From contig PNLG01000430.1 in assembly GCA_013822915.1 (NCBI GenBank), positions 1 to 5,819 of the forward strand: 5,819 nt of DNA. Reading direction: 5' to 3'. Below, piece by piece: positions 5,553 to 5,819 of the stretch (its first letter is position 1; every line of letters begins with the position of its first letter). This stretch comes from Sphingomonas sp. GTDB lineage: Bacteria; Pseudomonadota; Alphaproteobacteria; Sphingomonadales; Sphingomonadaceae. Made by a program: the position numbers and the translations under genes. Below the pieces are notes generated by a model. It worked only from the letters and a program-made list of their open reading frames with translations, was not told the DNA's origin and did no database searches.

Positions 5553-5819
5553 ATGAACGCGGTCATGGCCACGCGTTCCAAGCCCCGGCGATCCGCTCGT
5601 GCCGCACCCTTGCCGCTCCCCGATTGCGTGGCGCTGGTGCTGCAGGGCGGGGGCGCGCTGGGCAGTTACCAGGGCGGGGTGATCGAGGGGCTGGCGGCCA
5701 GCGGGATCGAGGTTGACTGGGTCGCGGGCATTTCGATCGGGGCGGTCAATGCCGCGATCTTTGCCGGCAATCCGCCTGAACGCCGCGTCGAAAAACTGCG
5801 CCAGTTCTGGGACGGGCTG
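5553..5819 (+). CDS. Patatin-like phospholipase (3' end missing)
   Basis: The frame is open to the window edge and gives 89 residues of what is normally a protein of several hundred. Patatin-like enzymes are lipid acyl hydrolases with a Ser-Asp dyad. Seen here are the oxyanion-hole loop QGGGALG (31-37) and the nucleophile elbow GISIG (59-63), with Ser61 as the likely nucleophile. The dyad Asp lies beyond the edge. The stretch from GISIG through AAIFAGNPPERR to KLRQFWDGL resembles proteobacterial patatins that carry a C-terminal DUF3734 region, but that part is not visible. The basic, Pro/Ala-rich start (MNAVMATRSKPRR) is not a clear signal peptide. No start has a good ribosome site: ATG 5553 is preferred because it leaves a family-like 25-residue lead, but ATG 5478, GTG 5499 and ATG 5565 are in the same frame. 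Transcription is divergent from the peptidase gene. Family call firm, start uncertain. Confidence 0.87.
   Translation, partial: MNAVMATRSKPRRSARAAPLPLPDCVALVLQGGGALGSYQGGVIEGLAASGIEVDWVAGISIGAVNAAIFAGNPPERRVEKLRQFWDGL

Overview
The window looks like ordinary chromosomal DNA from a GC-rich alphaproteobacterium. The gene set and protein style (a flavin halogenase next to a FucP/GluP-type sugar permease, an YpfJ-like zinc peptidase, a patatin-like lipase) suggest a sphingomonad such as Sphingomonas or Sphingopyxis. That placement is inferred from recognition; no search was run. Six protein genes and one tRNA gene fill almost all of it. No insertion sequence, CRISPR array, phage gene or rRNA was seen.

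Region 1 (1-2632, + strand) is the end of an operon. It holds a flavin-dependent tryptophan-halogenase-family gene whose N-terminus is cut off by the window edge, then, 13 bases later, a 12-helix sugar transporter of the FucP/GluP type. In sphingomonads and related bacteria such halogenase homologues often sit in carbohydrate-uptake loci with TonB-dependent receptors, so this pair is probably the distal part of such a locus. The rest lies upstream, outside the window.

Region 2 (2633-2855) is a short spacer holding a complete tRNA-Ala(CGC) gene on the minus strand. A plausible promoter lies upstream of it, and its -35/-10 spacer is exactly a perfect inverted repeat. The other side of the spacer carries the leader of the next gene.

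Region 3 (2856-3845, + strand) is a single zinc-independent NADP-dependent medium-chain reductase (CurA/leukotriene B4 dehydrogenase-like). It converges on region 4 with only five bases between the stop codons.

Region 4 (3851-5411, minus strand) is a two-gene unit: an inner-membrane-anchored neutral zinc metallopeptidase with an HEFGH motif, followed by a GNAT acetyltransferase whose annotated GTG start overlaps the peptidase stop.

Region 5 (5412-5819) is a divergent intergenic region, then the start of a patatin-like phospholipase on the + strand that runs off the window.

Apart from the halogenase/permease pair, the genes look like unrelated housekeeping or accessory neighbours. Nothing here supports a claim of a new multi-gene system. 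The best leads are the halogenase active-site variation and its link to sugar transport, the palindromic spacer of the tRNA promoter, and the tight gene junctions.
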